A stretch of DNA of 64,000 nt from positions 124,001 through 188,000 of the forward strand of contig NZ_JACBXD010000001.1 in NCBI RefSeq assembly GCF_013870525.1, read 5' to 3'. This DNA is from Amycolatopsis pittospori. Its GTDB lineage: Bacteria; Actinomycetota; Actinomycetes; Mycobacteriales; Pseudonocardiaceae. Every line of letters begins with the position of its first letter. Positions within the stretch are counted from its first letter, which is position 1. A program made the translations under genes and the position numbers. The notes under the pieces were generated by a model. The model ran no database searches and was not told where the DNA came from. It saw nothing but the letters and a program-made list of their open reading frames with translations. Shown here piece by piece: positions 34,419 through 42,169 of this stretch.

Positions 34419-34592
34419 ATGACAGGCGCAGCGACCACCCCGGCGGCACGGACCACGAGGAGCTTGCCCGATCGGGCGATTTCCGCGGCTTCGGACCGCA
34501 TCACTCCTGGTAACGGTGGTGAACTTCAGTTCACCGACGGGCCTTCATCGCGTGCCTGGTCGAACGAACGGATCGAGATCCCCCAGTCATGA
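34419..34592 (+). pseudogene. galU: galU remnant (internally deleted UTP-glucose-1-P uridylyltransferase)
   Basis: An open frame of 57 codons between the cyclo-ligase and glp genes, exactly where actinobacteria carry galU. Its first residues (M-T-G-A-A-T-T-P-A-A-R-T) look like a GalU N-terminus. Residues 17-41, containing D-R-A-I, then R-I-T-P-G-N-G-G-E-L-Q-F-T-D-G, align with the conserved GalU segment D-R-A-I-F-x4-R-x4-G-x-G-G-E-x-Q-L-T-D near the C-terminal third. The nucleotide-binding G-x-G-T-R and the catalytic core are missing. The TGA overlaps the ATG of glp (ATGA), so translation of the remnant may still couple to glp. Confidence 0.7.
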
Positions 34593-35860
34593 CGGAGCCC
34601 ATCGCCGAGGCGGCAGAGACCGAAGACGCGGGACAGTTCCGTTCCGTCGAGGAGCAGATCGCGCTGACCCTGGACGCCGCGGTTCGCCCGCGGCCGGTCC
34701 GGGTCGCCATCTCCGAGGCCCAAGGCCTCCTGTGCGCCGAAGAGGTCGTCGCCGAACACGCCCTGCCCGGTTTCGACCAGGCCGCCGTCGACGGTTACGC
34801 GGTGCGAAGCGTCGACGTCCGCACCGCCGGCCAAGATCCGGTGCAGCTACCCGTGGTCGGTGAGATCGCCGCCGGTTCCCGCCAGCCGCGACGGCTGCAG
34901 CCGGGACAGGCCGTGCGGGTCGACACCGGTGCGCCACTGCCGACTCTGGCCGACGCAGTCGTCCCGACCGCCTACACCGACGGCCACCAGGCCAAGGTCA
35001 CCGTGCACAAATCCGTACCGTCCGCCGGATACGTCCGCCGGACCGGTGAGGACGTGCAGATCGGGGACGTCGCCGTGCGCAAGGGCGACACCATCGGCTC
35101 GGCCCAGGTCGGCCTGCTGGCCGCGGTCGGCCGGGCGAAGGTCCTCGTCTACCCGCGACCGCGGGTTTCCATCGTTTCCGTCGGCGACGAACTGGTCGAC
35201 ATCGACCGCACCCCGTCGGTCGGGCAGGTCTACGACGTCAACTCCTACGCGCTGTCCGCGGCCGCTCGCGACGCGGGCGCCGAGGTGAGCCGAGTCGGCA
35301 TCGTGCCCGGCGACCCGAAACGGCTGCGCGAGATCGTCGAAGGCCGCCTGCTGATGTCGGAGATCGTCGTCGTCGCGGGCGGTGCCGGCGGCAGCGCGGG
35401 CGACGAGGTGCACGCGGCGCTGTCCGATCTCGGCCACATCGACATGACCCGGGTCGGCATGCACCCCGGTTCGGTGCAGGGTTTCGGCAGGCTCGGCCCC
35501 GATTCCGTGCCGACCTTCCTGATCCCCGGCAACCCGATGAGCGCGCTCGTCGTGTTCGAGGTCCTGGTCCGCCCGCTGATCCGCGCCGCGCGCGGCACCC
35601 GGAACCCGCACCGCCGCATCGTCGGCGCGCGGCTGCTCTCCCCCATCACCTCGACCAAGGGCCGCAAGGGCTTCCTGCGCGGGCAACTGCTGCGCGACGA
35701 GGGCAACGGCGAGTACCTGGTGCAGCCGCTCGGCACCTCCGGCGCGCATCTGCTCGCGTCGCTGGCGGAAGCGAACTGCCTGATCAACATCGACGAGGAC
35801 CTCACCGAGGTCGCCGCGGGCGAGCAGGTCAAGGTGACCTTCCTGGCCCAGCGCGCGTAA
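34589..35860 (+). CDS. glp: Gephyrin-like molybdotransferase / MoeA-family protein Glp
   Basis: 423 residues with full MoeA architecture: A-E-H-A-L-P-G-F-D-Q-A-A-V-D-G-Y-A-V-R near residue 50-70, V-R-V-D-T-G-A-P-L-P, the MPT-binding domain from about 190 (S-I-V-S-V-G-D-E-L-V and later G-G-A-G-G-S-A-G-D, P-G-N-P-M-S-A). MoeA inserts molybdate into adenylated molybdopterin. In Corynebacterium the protein from this locus (Glp) instead links FtsZ to its membrane receptor GlpR, and the glpR homologue lies two genes on, so a division role is likely. ATG overlaps the galU remnant. Confidence 0.85.
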   Translation: MTEPIAEAAETEDAGQFRSVEEQIALTLDAAVRPRPVRVAISEAQGLLCAEEVVAEHALPGFDQAAVDGYAVRSVDVRTAGQDPVQLPVVGEIAAGSRQPRRLQPGQAVRVDTGAPLPTLADAVVPTAYTDGHQAKVTVHKSVPSAGYVRRTGEDVQIGDVAVRKGDTIGSAQVGLLAAVGRAKVLVYPRPRVSIVSVGDELVDIDRTPSVGQVYDVNSYALSAAARDAGAEVSRVGIVPGDPKRLREIVEGRLLMSEIVVVAGGAGGSAGDEVHAALSDLGHIDMTRVGMHPGSVQGFGRLGPDSVPTFLIPGNPMSALVVFEVLVRPLIRAARGTRNPHRRIVGARLLSPITSTKGRKGFLRGQLLRDEGNGEYLVQPLGTSGAHLLASLAEANCLINIDEDLTEVAAGEQVKVTFLAQRA

Positions 35861-36531
35861 TGGGCGCACCGATTTCCGGCGTCGCGTATCCCATCGAGAG
35901 CAGGCATCCGGGCTGGCCCGCGAAACTCGGGCCGATCCGGGTGCCCGCCGGGATCCTCGCCGTCCGGCCGGTCCGGCTGCGGGACGCCGGCGAGTGGAGT
36001 CGCGTCCGGCTGCGCGATCGCGAGCACCTCGAGATGTGGGAACCGACCGGCGTCGGGCCGTGGCCCGACCGCAACGCGTTCTGGTCTTGGCCCTCGCAGT
36101 GGCTCGCCCTGCGCGGCCTCGCCCGGCGCGGGCAATGCCTCGCGTTCACCATCACGGTCGATGGACGCTTCGCCGGACAGATCACTGTGGGTAATGTCAT
36201 CCGGGCGTCGCTCCGGTCGGCCTGGATCGGCTACTGGGTGTCATCGGACATCGTCCGCGGCGGCGTCGCGACCGGCGCCGTCGCCCTCGTCACCGATCAC
36301 GTCTTCGATTTCGCCGGACTGCACCGGCTCGAAGCCACCGTCCGCCCCGAAAACACCGCCAGCCTGCGGGTTCTCACCAAAGCCGGGTTCCGGCAAGAGG
36401 GCCTTTTCGAGCGCTACCTCGACGTCGCGGGCGGCTGGCGGGACCACTTCTGTTACGCCGTGACCAAGGAAGAGACCGGTGACGGACTGGTCTCCCGGCT
36501 CGTCGCGAGGGGCCTCGCGGAGCGGGTCTGA
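35860..36531 (+). CDS. rimJ: RimJ/RimL-type GNAT N-acetyltransferase
   Basis: 223 residues; the GNAT fold is shown by S-A-W-I-G-Y-W-V, the acetyl-CoA loop R-G-G-V-A-T-G-A-V-A-L, and H-R-L-E-A-T-V-R-P-E-N-T-A-S-L-R-V-L-x-K-A-G-F-R, all diagnostic of the RimJ/RimL group that acetylates protein N-termini. ATG overlaps the glp stop (TAATG), and it keeps the glp-rimJ-glpR order seen widely in actinobacteria. The true substrate is unknown. Confidence 0.85.
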   Translation: MGAPISGVAYPIESRHPGWPAKLGPIRVPAGILAVRPVRLRDAGEWSRVRLRDREHLEMWEPTGVGPWPDRNAFWSWPSQWLALRGLARRGQCLAFTITVDGRFAGQITVGNVIRASLRSAWIGYWVSSDIVRGGVATGAVALVTDHVFDFAGLHRLEATVRPENTASLRVLTKAGFRQEGLFERYLDVAGGWRDHFCYAVTKEETGDGLVSRLVARGLAERV

Positions 36532-36535
36532 CCCC

Positions 36536-36559
36536 GGTTACCGGACGGTTCCGGTGACC
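36536..36559 (+). terminator. Hairpin after rimJ
   Basis: GGTTACCGG (36536-36544) pairs with CCGGTGACC (36551-36559), one G-T pair, 6-base loop, five bases after the rimJ stop. A small TCACC-TAATTT-GGTGA dyad at 36582-36597 follows, possibly an operator for glpR. Confidence 0.5.
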
Positions 36560-36693
36560 GCGTTACCACAAGCTGTGAGATTCACCTAATTTGGTGATGC
36601 ATTTTCCGTGATCGAAACCGGCGAGTCTGCGCGGCGTGTGTGACTGTTGTGGCTAGCGTGACTACAGCAGTGGATCGGGGGAGGTGACGGGAG

Positions 36694-37506
36694 ATGCCCA
36701 GTTCGGTGATCATCGTCGCGCTCGCAGCGGCATGGCTCGTCGTTCTCGTGCCCATGGTCGCCCGCAAGCGCCAACAGGTCGCGCGGACGGCGGACTCGGC
36801 CCTAGCGGCGCGAGTAGTGCGGAGCGGGAGCACACGCCACGAGGGACCGGAGGAGTTCGCCATGGCGGAGAACACGGAACCATCGGTAGAAGACGACCTG
36901 GCCGAGCTCGAGGCAGAACTCGACGCCGACCTCGAAGACGAGGAAACGGAAGCCGAACCGCTCCCGCAACCCTCGCGAGCGACCCGCGCGGAAAGCGAGC
37001 GCCAAGGCGCCGGCTACCGACCGGGCAGAGGAGGCTTCGACCCCGAAGCCGCCGACATCGCCGCGCGCGCCAAGTACTCGTTCCGGCAACGGGTCGTCAT
37101 CGCGCTCCTGGTGTTCGCGGTCGCGACCGCGCTCATCGCCGGCTTCCTGACCCCGATGGTCTGGTGGGCCCACGGTGCCGCCGATGCCGTCCTCATCGGC
37201 TACCTCGCCTACCTGCGCCGCCAGGTCCGCATCGAAAACGAGATCCGGCAGCGCCGCCTCGCCCGCTTCAACAACACCCGCGCCCCGCGCCGCCCGGCGG
37301 TCGACGACTCGGACGAATCCCACGATTCCCGTGAGGACGTCGAGGTCGTCGCCGCCGAACGCCCGGAGGTCGTGGAGCGCAAGCCGTCCCCGATGTCACG
37401 CATCCGCCGGCAGGCCGTCGTCGTCGACCTCGACGACGAGGACCCGGCCTTCCACGAGCTCGACGAGCCCGGGACCAGGCCATTCCGCCGGGCCTCCGGA
37501 GAGTGA
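36694..37506 (+). CDS. glpR: Membrane divisome protein GlpR/SepX-like
   Basis: 270 residues: an N-terminal TM helix (M-P-S-S-V-I-I-V-A-L-A-A-A-W-L-V-V-L-V-P-M) directly followed by a basic stretch V-A-R-K-R-Q-Q-V, a long acidic cytoplasmic linker (about residues 60-90), two further helices at about 128-170, and a charged C-terminal tail. This layout and position match the Glp receptor GlpR of corynebacteria and SepX of Streptomyces, actinobacterial proteins of septum assembly. GGGGGAGGTGACGGGAG gives a good ribosome site. Family identity rests on N-terminal pattern plus synteny. Confidence 0.8.
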   Translation: MPSSVIIVALAAAWLVVLVPMVARKRQQVARTADSALAARVVRSGSTRHEGPEEFAMAENTEPSVEDDLAELEAELDADLEDEETEAEPLPQPSRATRAESERQGAGYRPGRGGFDPEAADIAARAKYSFRQRVVIALLVFAVATALIAGFLTPMVWWAHGAADAVLIGYLAYLRRQVRIENEIRQRRLARFNNTRAPRRPAVDDSDESHDSREDVEVVAAERPEVVERKPSPMSRIRRQAVVVDLDDEDPAFHELDEPGTRPFRRASGE

Positions 37507-37521
37507 CCCCCGGATTTTGGG

Positions 37522-37552
37522 GCTCCATGAGCCACTGATAGGCTCATGGAGC
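37522..37552 (+). terminator. Hairpin after glpR
   Basis: GCTCCATGAGCC (37522-37533) pairs perfectly with GGCTCATGGAGC (37541-37552) around a 7-base loop, 15 bases after the glpR stop. Confidence 0.7.
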
Positions 37553-37596
37553 TTCAAACAAGGGGCCAGGCTTCACCGAGGTCTCAAGCTTCACCA

Positions 37597-37669
37597 GGGG
37601 CTGTAGCGCAGTTGGTAGCGCGTCTCGTTCGCATCGAGAAGGTCAGGGGTTCGATTCCCCTCAGCTCCA
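37597..37669 (+). tRNA. tRNA-Ala (anticodon CGC)
   Basis: A 73-nt cloverleaf: acceptor GGGGCTG/CAGCTCC, D arm GCGC-AGTTGGTA-GCGC, anticodon arm TCTCG-TTCGCAT-CGAGA with anticodon CGC at 37631-37633, variable loop AGGTC, T arm AGGGG-TTCGATT-CCCCT, discriminator A at 37669. CCA is not encoded. It decodes GCG. The adjacent downstream cassette makes this a possible integration site, but no duplicated 3' tRNA segment is seen in the window. Confidence 0.95.
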
Positions 37670-37676
37670 CAACATC

Positions 37677-37710
37677 AAAGGTCCGTATCCGCAGAGGATG
37701 CGGACCTTTT
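37677..37710. terminator. Terminator between tRNA-Ala and the RAMA operon
   Basis: AAAGGTCCGTATCC (37677-37690) pairs with GGATGCGGACCTTTT (to 37710) with one G-T pair and a 5-base loop, followed by T residues on the plus strand. It can act for both the tRNA and the convergent operon. Confidence 0.8.
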
Positions 37711-37720
37711 GCTTTGCCCT

Positions 37721-39130
37721 CTAAGCCAGCCCTCGGTAGCGATGCAACAGGCTGGTGAACATCCGTAGCTTGTCGACCGTGTCCTCCGGGACGGGGTCGG
37801 GATGGAAGTGCATGACCTGGTTGCGGATGAGCCGAATCTCCTCGAGCCGGGAGATAAAGGCGGAACGGTCGACCGGCCAGCCCAGCCTCTCCCAGACCTC
37901 CTTGTTCTCCAGAACACGCTTGCAGTGGCCCATCGTAAGCTGATCGAAGCTCTCTATCGGCCTCGAGCAGATCGTCTGAACGGTCTCCATGTCGGCGGTA
38001 CGGCTCACGACCCAGCGGAGGGTTTGATCCAGCTCGCCCAGCTGGAAGAACGGTGTCGCCATCTCGCCATAGCGGTGCGCCACGTCCGCCGTCGTGACGA
38101 TGCCCTTGACCGCCTTGGTTTCATCCTGCACGAACACGAACTCACGTTGCTGCAGGATGGGAAGCACTTGGAAGAGGTCGCGATCATAGGGAACGACTTC
38201 GGCCTGAGGGTCGATCGCGTCGGCAACACTCGCGACGGACTTCTGTTGCATCGCCTGCGCGACCGAGCGCCAAGTCACCGCGCCACGCAGGCCACGGGGG
38301 CCGCTTAGTACGGCGAGCTGAGAATAGTCATTGAGGAGCATTTTCGTGGTCGCTTCCTCCAACGGGCTGTTGGGGCCGACGGATTCCACTCCTGCCAGAG
38401 GAGACAGGTTTCCCACTGTGAGACGGACATTCAAGTCATCGTCTCCCTCGTCGTTCTCGACGACCCGGATGTCGCCGATTTCGGTGTCGCCCGTCGTCGC
38501 GCTCCGCTCCGCCTCGTCGGATGGAGTGGTCAGCGAGACAACCGTGTCGAGCGTTACCGCTCGGAAGCTGGGCGAGGTCAACAGCCCATGATTGGCCAAG
38601 TCCGCTTCGATCTGGCTCACCTGATCTCCACGATCCGCTGCCTCCCACAGCTTCAAGAGTTCGCGAACTGAAATACGTTCAGGGTCGTGTGCTTCAGCGC
38701 GTCGACGCGCCTGCTTCAGGCGCTCGTAGACGCGTTGCCGTTTGATGTCCTCATTCCGCTGATGGGTCGCGGCCGCGACTTTCGAGATCGTGCGGTCGAG
38801 CAGATCTTGGCGAACCGCGTCCAGGAACCGCTCCTGGTCGACCACTAGCCAAGCTCGCCAGCCATCGACTGCCCGCATCCCGGCCGCCACCATGGCAGCC
38901 CGGGAGGGCGAACGGAATTCTTCGCCCTCGGGCTCGAGTCGGATGCGCCCTTTCTCGGTCACCGTCGCGTCATAGGCAACACCGATTCGACTGCGGTGGA
39001 ACCGGAGCTTCGCTCCGGCCTGCAGCAAGCCGGCTTGCAGCAAGTCGAGAACTGTGACCCGCCGACCGCCGATAAGGTACATCGTGCGACCACCGGTCTC
39101 ACTTTCGCGCCCTCCGGTCTCACTGTCCAT
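37721..39130 (-). CDS. RAMA-CBS-CBS protein with C-terminal HEPN-like motif
   Basis: 469 residues. Residues about 20-95 match the RAMA domain of restriction/methylase-associated proteins: L-D-L-L-Q-A-G-L-L-Q-A-G, A-T-V-T-E-K-G-R-I, S-P-S-R-A-A-M-V-A-A-G and V-D-G-W-R-A-W. Residues about 250-370 form a CBS pair (N-D-Y-S-Q-L-A-V-L-S-G, G-A-V-T-W-R-S-V, F-V-F-V-Q-D, G-I-V-T-T-A-D-V), a nucleotide-sensing module. The last 80 residues are helical with I-R-L-I-R-N-Q-V-M-H-F-H-P-D, an R-N-x3-H motif like the active site of HEPN ribonucleases. The N-terminus has a tandem S-E-T-G-G-R repeat; ATG 39082 (M-Y-L-I-G-G) is an alternative start. Last gene of a three-gene operon with ParA; I infer an effector with DNA or nucleotide sensing. 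Not a recognised system. Confidence 0.75.
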   Translation of the reverse strand: MDSETGGRESETGGRTMYLIGGRRVTVLDLLQAGLLQAGAKLRFHRSRIGVAYDATVTEKGRIRLEPEGEEFRSPSRAAMVAAGMRAVDGWRAWLVVDQERFLDAVRQDLLDRTISKVAAATHQRNEDIKRQRVYERLKQARRRAEAHDPERISVRELLKLWEAADRGDQVSQIEADLANHGLLTSPSFRAVTLDTVVSLTTPSDEAERSATTGDTEIGDIRVVENDEGDDDLNVRLTVGNLSPLAGVESVGPNSPLEEATTKMLLNDYSQLAVLSGPRGLRGAVTWRSVAQAMQQKSVASVADAIDPQAEVVPYDRDLFQVLPILQQREFVFVQDETKAVKGIVTTADVAHRYGEMATPFFQLGELDQTLRWVVSRTADMETVQTICSRPIESFDQLTMGHCKRVLENKEVWERLGWPVDRSAFISRLEEIRLIRNQVMHFHPDPVPEDTVDKLRMFTSLLHRYRGLA

Positions 39131-39136
39131 GGACTG

Positions 39137-39817
39137 TCACCATTTCCGGAGGCCTTCGAACTTGCGCCGGGCGCCGATCGCCTGTTTGAGGACTCTTCTC
39201 GTGAGCTCCTTCTGACTCAATCGCTCCACGCGAGTAAGCTTCAATTCCGCGGCGACAGCGAGCAGGTCATCCCGGTCCAGCTGGCGGGCTTCGAGATAGG
39301 CGGCCCCTTCTTCCTCAGTGCCGGTTTCCCTCAGGTGCGCAGCGACGGCCGCCGCGTCGACGTTCGATTTCGGTGAAGCCGTGGACGGTGCAGCCCCTCG
39401 CCGAGTGGTTCCTGAGCTACGTCCATCCTGCTCAACAATTTTACGACTGACAATAAGACTTATGATCTCATCTCGGCGAAGATGACTGTATTTTGGCAAT
39501 TCGCAATTCTTGGCTATCCTCCTTAACTCATTCATATTCCGTTTTACCGCGGTCAAGTAGCTTCGACGCTCGTCTTCCGAGGTCAGCTTCCTGAGGTCCT
39601 GGGCCGCCTGCAGCGGATCGCCGGAGGGTGCCACCGGGAGAACAGCCGCCACTGGCTGCGCCGCTGCCAGGTGGTCGGACTCAGGTGAGCCATCACCGCG
39701 CAGCAAGGAAAGCCGCGCGGCGCCAGTGGCAATCGCTTGCAGCGTGGCCTCGTCCTGCTTCTCCAGAAACTCGAAGACCCGGGCCTGCAAGACAACGAAA
39801 TCCCTGAGGTCACTCAT
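39137..39817 (-). CDS. Protein with two SAP/Rho-N-like segments, partner of the ParA ATPase
   Basis: 226 residues, no known full-length family. Residues about 95-130 (N-M-N-E-L-R-R-I-A-K-N-C-E-L-P-K-Y-S-H-L then R-D-E-I-I-S-L-I) and about 180-225 (R-D-D-L-L-A-V-A-A-E-L-K-L to Q-K-E-L-T-R-R-V, then G-A-R-R-K-F) both resemble the helix-extended-helix of SAP or Rho-N domains, which bind nucleic acid. Its ATG overlaps the parA stop (ATGA), the usual place of parB. DNA at 39435-39545 is clearly AT-rich compared with neighbours, a sign of transfer. Six bases separate it from the RAMA gene. Confidence 0.7.
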   Translation of the reverse strand: MSDLRDFVVLQARVFEFLEKQDEATLQAIATGAARLSLLRGDGSPESDHLAAAQPVAAVLPVAPSGDPLQAAQDLRKLTSEDERRSYLTAVKRNMNELRRIAKNCELPKYSHLRRDEIISLIVSRKIVEQDGRSSGTTRRGAAPSTASPKSNVDAAAVAAHLRETGTEEEGAAYLEARQLDRDDLLAVAAELKLTRVERLSQKELTRRVLKQAIGARRKFEGLRKW

Positions 39818-40758
39818 CGGTCGCCGCCGGGCGACAGCGCCAGCGCACCCAGCACCTCATCGACCAGCTGCTCGAATTCCCTGACGACCTCGTCCCTCCC
39901 GGTGGCACGCAGCATTGCCGGAACGCCGCTCTCCCCCGCGTCCCCGAAATGGCGAGGGCTGTTACGGATCTTGCTCGTCAGCACAGGCACCCGCGAGTTC
40001 AGATTCGTCTCTTCTATGTAGGCGTGCTGGGCGGCCGTCACCTGCTGCGAGTAGATCTGCACCATGGTGAACACCACGCCGAGCATGCCGGGATCGATCC
40101 GGCGATACCCCGCGACGCCTCCCTTGTGATCGACATATTCGTTGAACTGCCGCACCAGGCTGTCGCAATTGCCGACAAGGTACTCCAGCCCCAGGGTGGA
40201 CAGATAGTCCGCCTTGGCAGGCACGAGAATCTTTTGGCTGGCCACGATCGCTGTCTTGGTCACGAGGCCGAAGTTCGGGGCGCAGTCGATGAGTGCCAGG
40301 TCGTACTGGCCGAAGTCGCTGTCCTCCAGTCCTCGGCGCAGACAGCTGTGCAGATCGAGGAACTTTCGTTTCGATCCGTCCAAGGTGGTGGTCCCGCCGA
40401 GCCGGGCGGCGAGTTCGAGATCGATGTCGATGAGACCGAGATGAGAAGAGATCAAATCGAGCCGTCCATCTGCGGTCTCGAGCGCGTCGTTGACCCGCTC
40501 CGGCGTGAGAACCAGGTCGGACAACGAGATATCCCGCCCCGGCATCTCGGCGTCGTACCACTGCTTGATCGTCCGTTTGTCCTTGATTCGATCATGCCAT
40601 TCGTCGATCGAGAAGAAGGAGAAGGTCAAATTCGTCTGCGGATCCAGGTCGATGAGCAACACACGCAGGCCGAGGTTTGCGGCGATCGCGCCGAGATTCG
40701 CCGTGATGGTCGTCTTCCCCACCCCGCCCTTGTAGTTCATGACCGCCACGACCCGCAT
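39814..40758 (-). CDS. ParA/MinD-family ATPase
   Basis: 314 residues with deviant Walker A N-Y-K-G-G-V-G-K-T-T (about 8-17), Walker A' L-L-I-D-L-D-P-Q-T-N-L-T and Walker B Y-D-L-A-L-I-D-C-A-P-N. Such ATPases form nucleotide-dependent dimers on DNA or membranes and position cargo. Start ATG 40758 after GGGGAGAG; the longer frame to 40923 is not protein-like. First gene of the cassette. No classical ParB follows; the SAP-like protein takes its place. It is not the chromosomal soj/parA, which lies with parB near the origin. Confidence 0.88.
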   Translation of the reverse strand: MRVVAVMNYKGGVGKTTITANLGAIAANLGLRVLLIDLDPQTNLTFSFFSIDEWHDRIKDKRTIKQWYDAEMPGRDISLSDLVLTPERVNDALETADGRLDLISSHLGLIDIDLELAARLGGTTTLDGSKRKFLDLHSCLRRGLEDSDFGQYDLALIDCAPNFGLVTKTAIVASQKILVPAKADYLSTLGLEYLVGNCDSLVRQFNEYVDHKGGVAGYRRIDPGMLGVVFTMVQIYSQQVTAAQHAYIEETNLNSRVPVLTSKIRNSPRHFGDAGESGVPAMLRATGRDEVVREFEQLVDEVLGALALSPGGDR

Positions 40759-40919
40759 ACACTCTCCCCGTCCACTCGGCTCGACGACACTCGCAGAACA
40801 TGTACGCAAAGGGCAACCGACAAGCAGCCACAACGACACGAATGTGCGCTGCGCGTTAGCCCGTTCGCCGTATCGGGCAAAATCGAACAGGAGACCGAAA
40901 GACCCACGGATTCGGTACA

Positions 40920-42092
40920 TCATCGCGGATATGATTTAGCCTTTTCGAAGTTTCGATCGGCGATGATCAACGGAATCGTCAACAACGCCAGTGCGGCACC
41001 GATCCACGACACCGCGGTCACCGGAGCGTCCAGATTCAGGGCCACGGCGGCAAAGACCGGCGTAAGGCTGATCCCCAGCTGGAAGGCCGAGACCGTCGTG
41101 GCGCCGGCCAGAGTCGGGGCCGAACCGGCGATCGCGAAAACCCGCCCATAGAGAGCCGGGTTCAGCACGAAGGCCGCGATTCCCAGCAGGAACACCAAAG
41201 GCACGACAACCCAGACGGAAGCAGCAAAAAGAGCCAACAGTCCGGAAAGTACGGCGATGCCGAGCGCACCGCCGAGCAGCGCATGATGCGGCCGCTGGTC
41301 GGAGATCCGGCCGCCGACGGACAGGCCGACGAAGGCGCCGATCCCGAAAAGTGCCAGGACAGCGGGGATCCACACGACGGGAACACGCGTGACGTCGGCG
41401 AGGACGGCCGCCAGGTAGTTGAACGAAACCATGTACGCGGCCGTGCTCAGGATCGTGACCGCGTAGACGCCCCAGAGGCGCGGAGAACGCATCGCGCGCA
41501 GTTCCCCGGAAACGCTCACGGCACCAGACGAGGTGGCGGGCAGGCCGAAGGCGCAGGCGACGGTGCCCAAGAGGGTCAGCGCGACGACGCCCCAGAAGCC
41601 GCCGGTCCAGTCCGTGAGGTGGCTGAGCAGGGTGCCCGCCGGTCCCCCGGCCACCATGGCGACGCTGAGTCCGGAGACGACGACGCCCGAAGCGCGGGCA
41701 TTGCGGTCGGGGGTCACGAGGCTGATCGCGGTCACCGAGGCGACGGCGAAGAAGCCCGCGTAGGCGAGGCCTGCGACGAATCTGGTGAGCAGGAGGACCA
41801 GGTGGTCGTCGGCGATCAGGCCGGCCGCGATCGCGGCGGCGAACAGCAGCTGGGTGACCATCAGGGCGGTTCGGCGTGGCCATTTCAGGCTGAGGACGGC
41901 GAACGGGGGGCCGCCCAGGACAACTCCTAGCGCGAACGCGGTGATGAGCGCGCCCGCGGCAGAGAGGGAGACGTCGAGGTCGGCGGCGACGGCGGGGAGG
42001 ACCCCGGCGAGCAGGAACTCGGCGGTTCCCATCGCGAAGAGGCTGAAGGCGAGGAGATAGACGCCGGCGGGGAGGCGCTTGGTTTCGATCAT
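40920..42092 (-). CDS. MFS drug-efflux transporter (Cmx/CmlR-like DHA1)
   Basis: 390 residues, about twelve TM helices. N-terminal F-A-M-G-T-A-E-F-L-L-A-G-V-L-P (helix 1 motif of chloramphenicol-exporter-like MFS), motif A-like G-G-P-P-F-A-V-L-S-L-K-W-P-R-R and motif C-like G-P-A-G-T-L. Likely proton-driven export of a drug or metabolite. I use ATG 42092; 42128 is possible but falls in the operator. Divergent from an XRE-cupin regulator with a palindromic operator between them. Confidence 0.85.
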   Translation of the reverse strand: MIETKRLPAGVYLLAFSLFAMGTAEFLLAGVLPAVAADLDVSLSAAGALITAFALGVVLGGPPFAVLSLKWPRRTALMVTQLLFAAAIAAGLIADDHLVLLLTRFVAGLAYAGFFAVASVTAISLVTPDRNARASGVVVSGLSVAMVAGGPAGTLLSHLTDWTGGFWGVVALTLLGTVACAFGLPATSSGAVSVSGELRAMRSPRLWGVYAVTILSTAAYMVSFNYLAAVLADVTRVPVVWIPAVLALFGIGAFVGLSVGGRISDQRPHHALLGGALGIAVLSGLLALFAASVWVVVPLVFLLGIAAFVLNPALYGRVFAIAGSAPTLAGATTVSAFQLGISLTPVFAAVALNLDAPVTAVSWIGAALALLTIPLIIADRNFEKAKSYPR

Positions 42093-42122
42093 GGCGCCAG
42101 CATCCGCAGCGGTTGGCTGTTT

Positions 42123-42140
42123 CGGCAAAGTTCTTTGCCG
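42123..42140. promoter_or_regulatory. Palindromic operator between MFS and XRE-cupin genes
   Basis: CGGCAAAG-TT-CTTTGCCG, a perfect 8-bp dyad with a two-base centre, 31 bases from the MFS start and 30 bases before the regulator start. Symmetric placement suggests that the XRE-cupin protein controls both. Confidence 0.75.
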
Positions 42141-42169
42141 GAATCGGGACGAGATGCTGTGCTGACCTT

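Noticed and set aside
37597..40760. Integrated element with duplicated tRNA 3' end (attL/attR) around the ParA cassette
   Set aside because: No second copy of the tRNA-Ala 3' sequence and no integrase gene were seen in the window, so only the location suggests acquisition.
39814..40923. Longer ParA frame beginning at 40923
   Set aside because: The extra 55 codons have no ParA similarity; GGGGAGAG lies just before ATG 40758, where the K-G-G-V-G-K-T-T motif follows at the normal distance.
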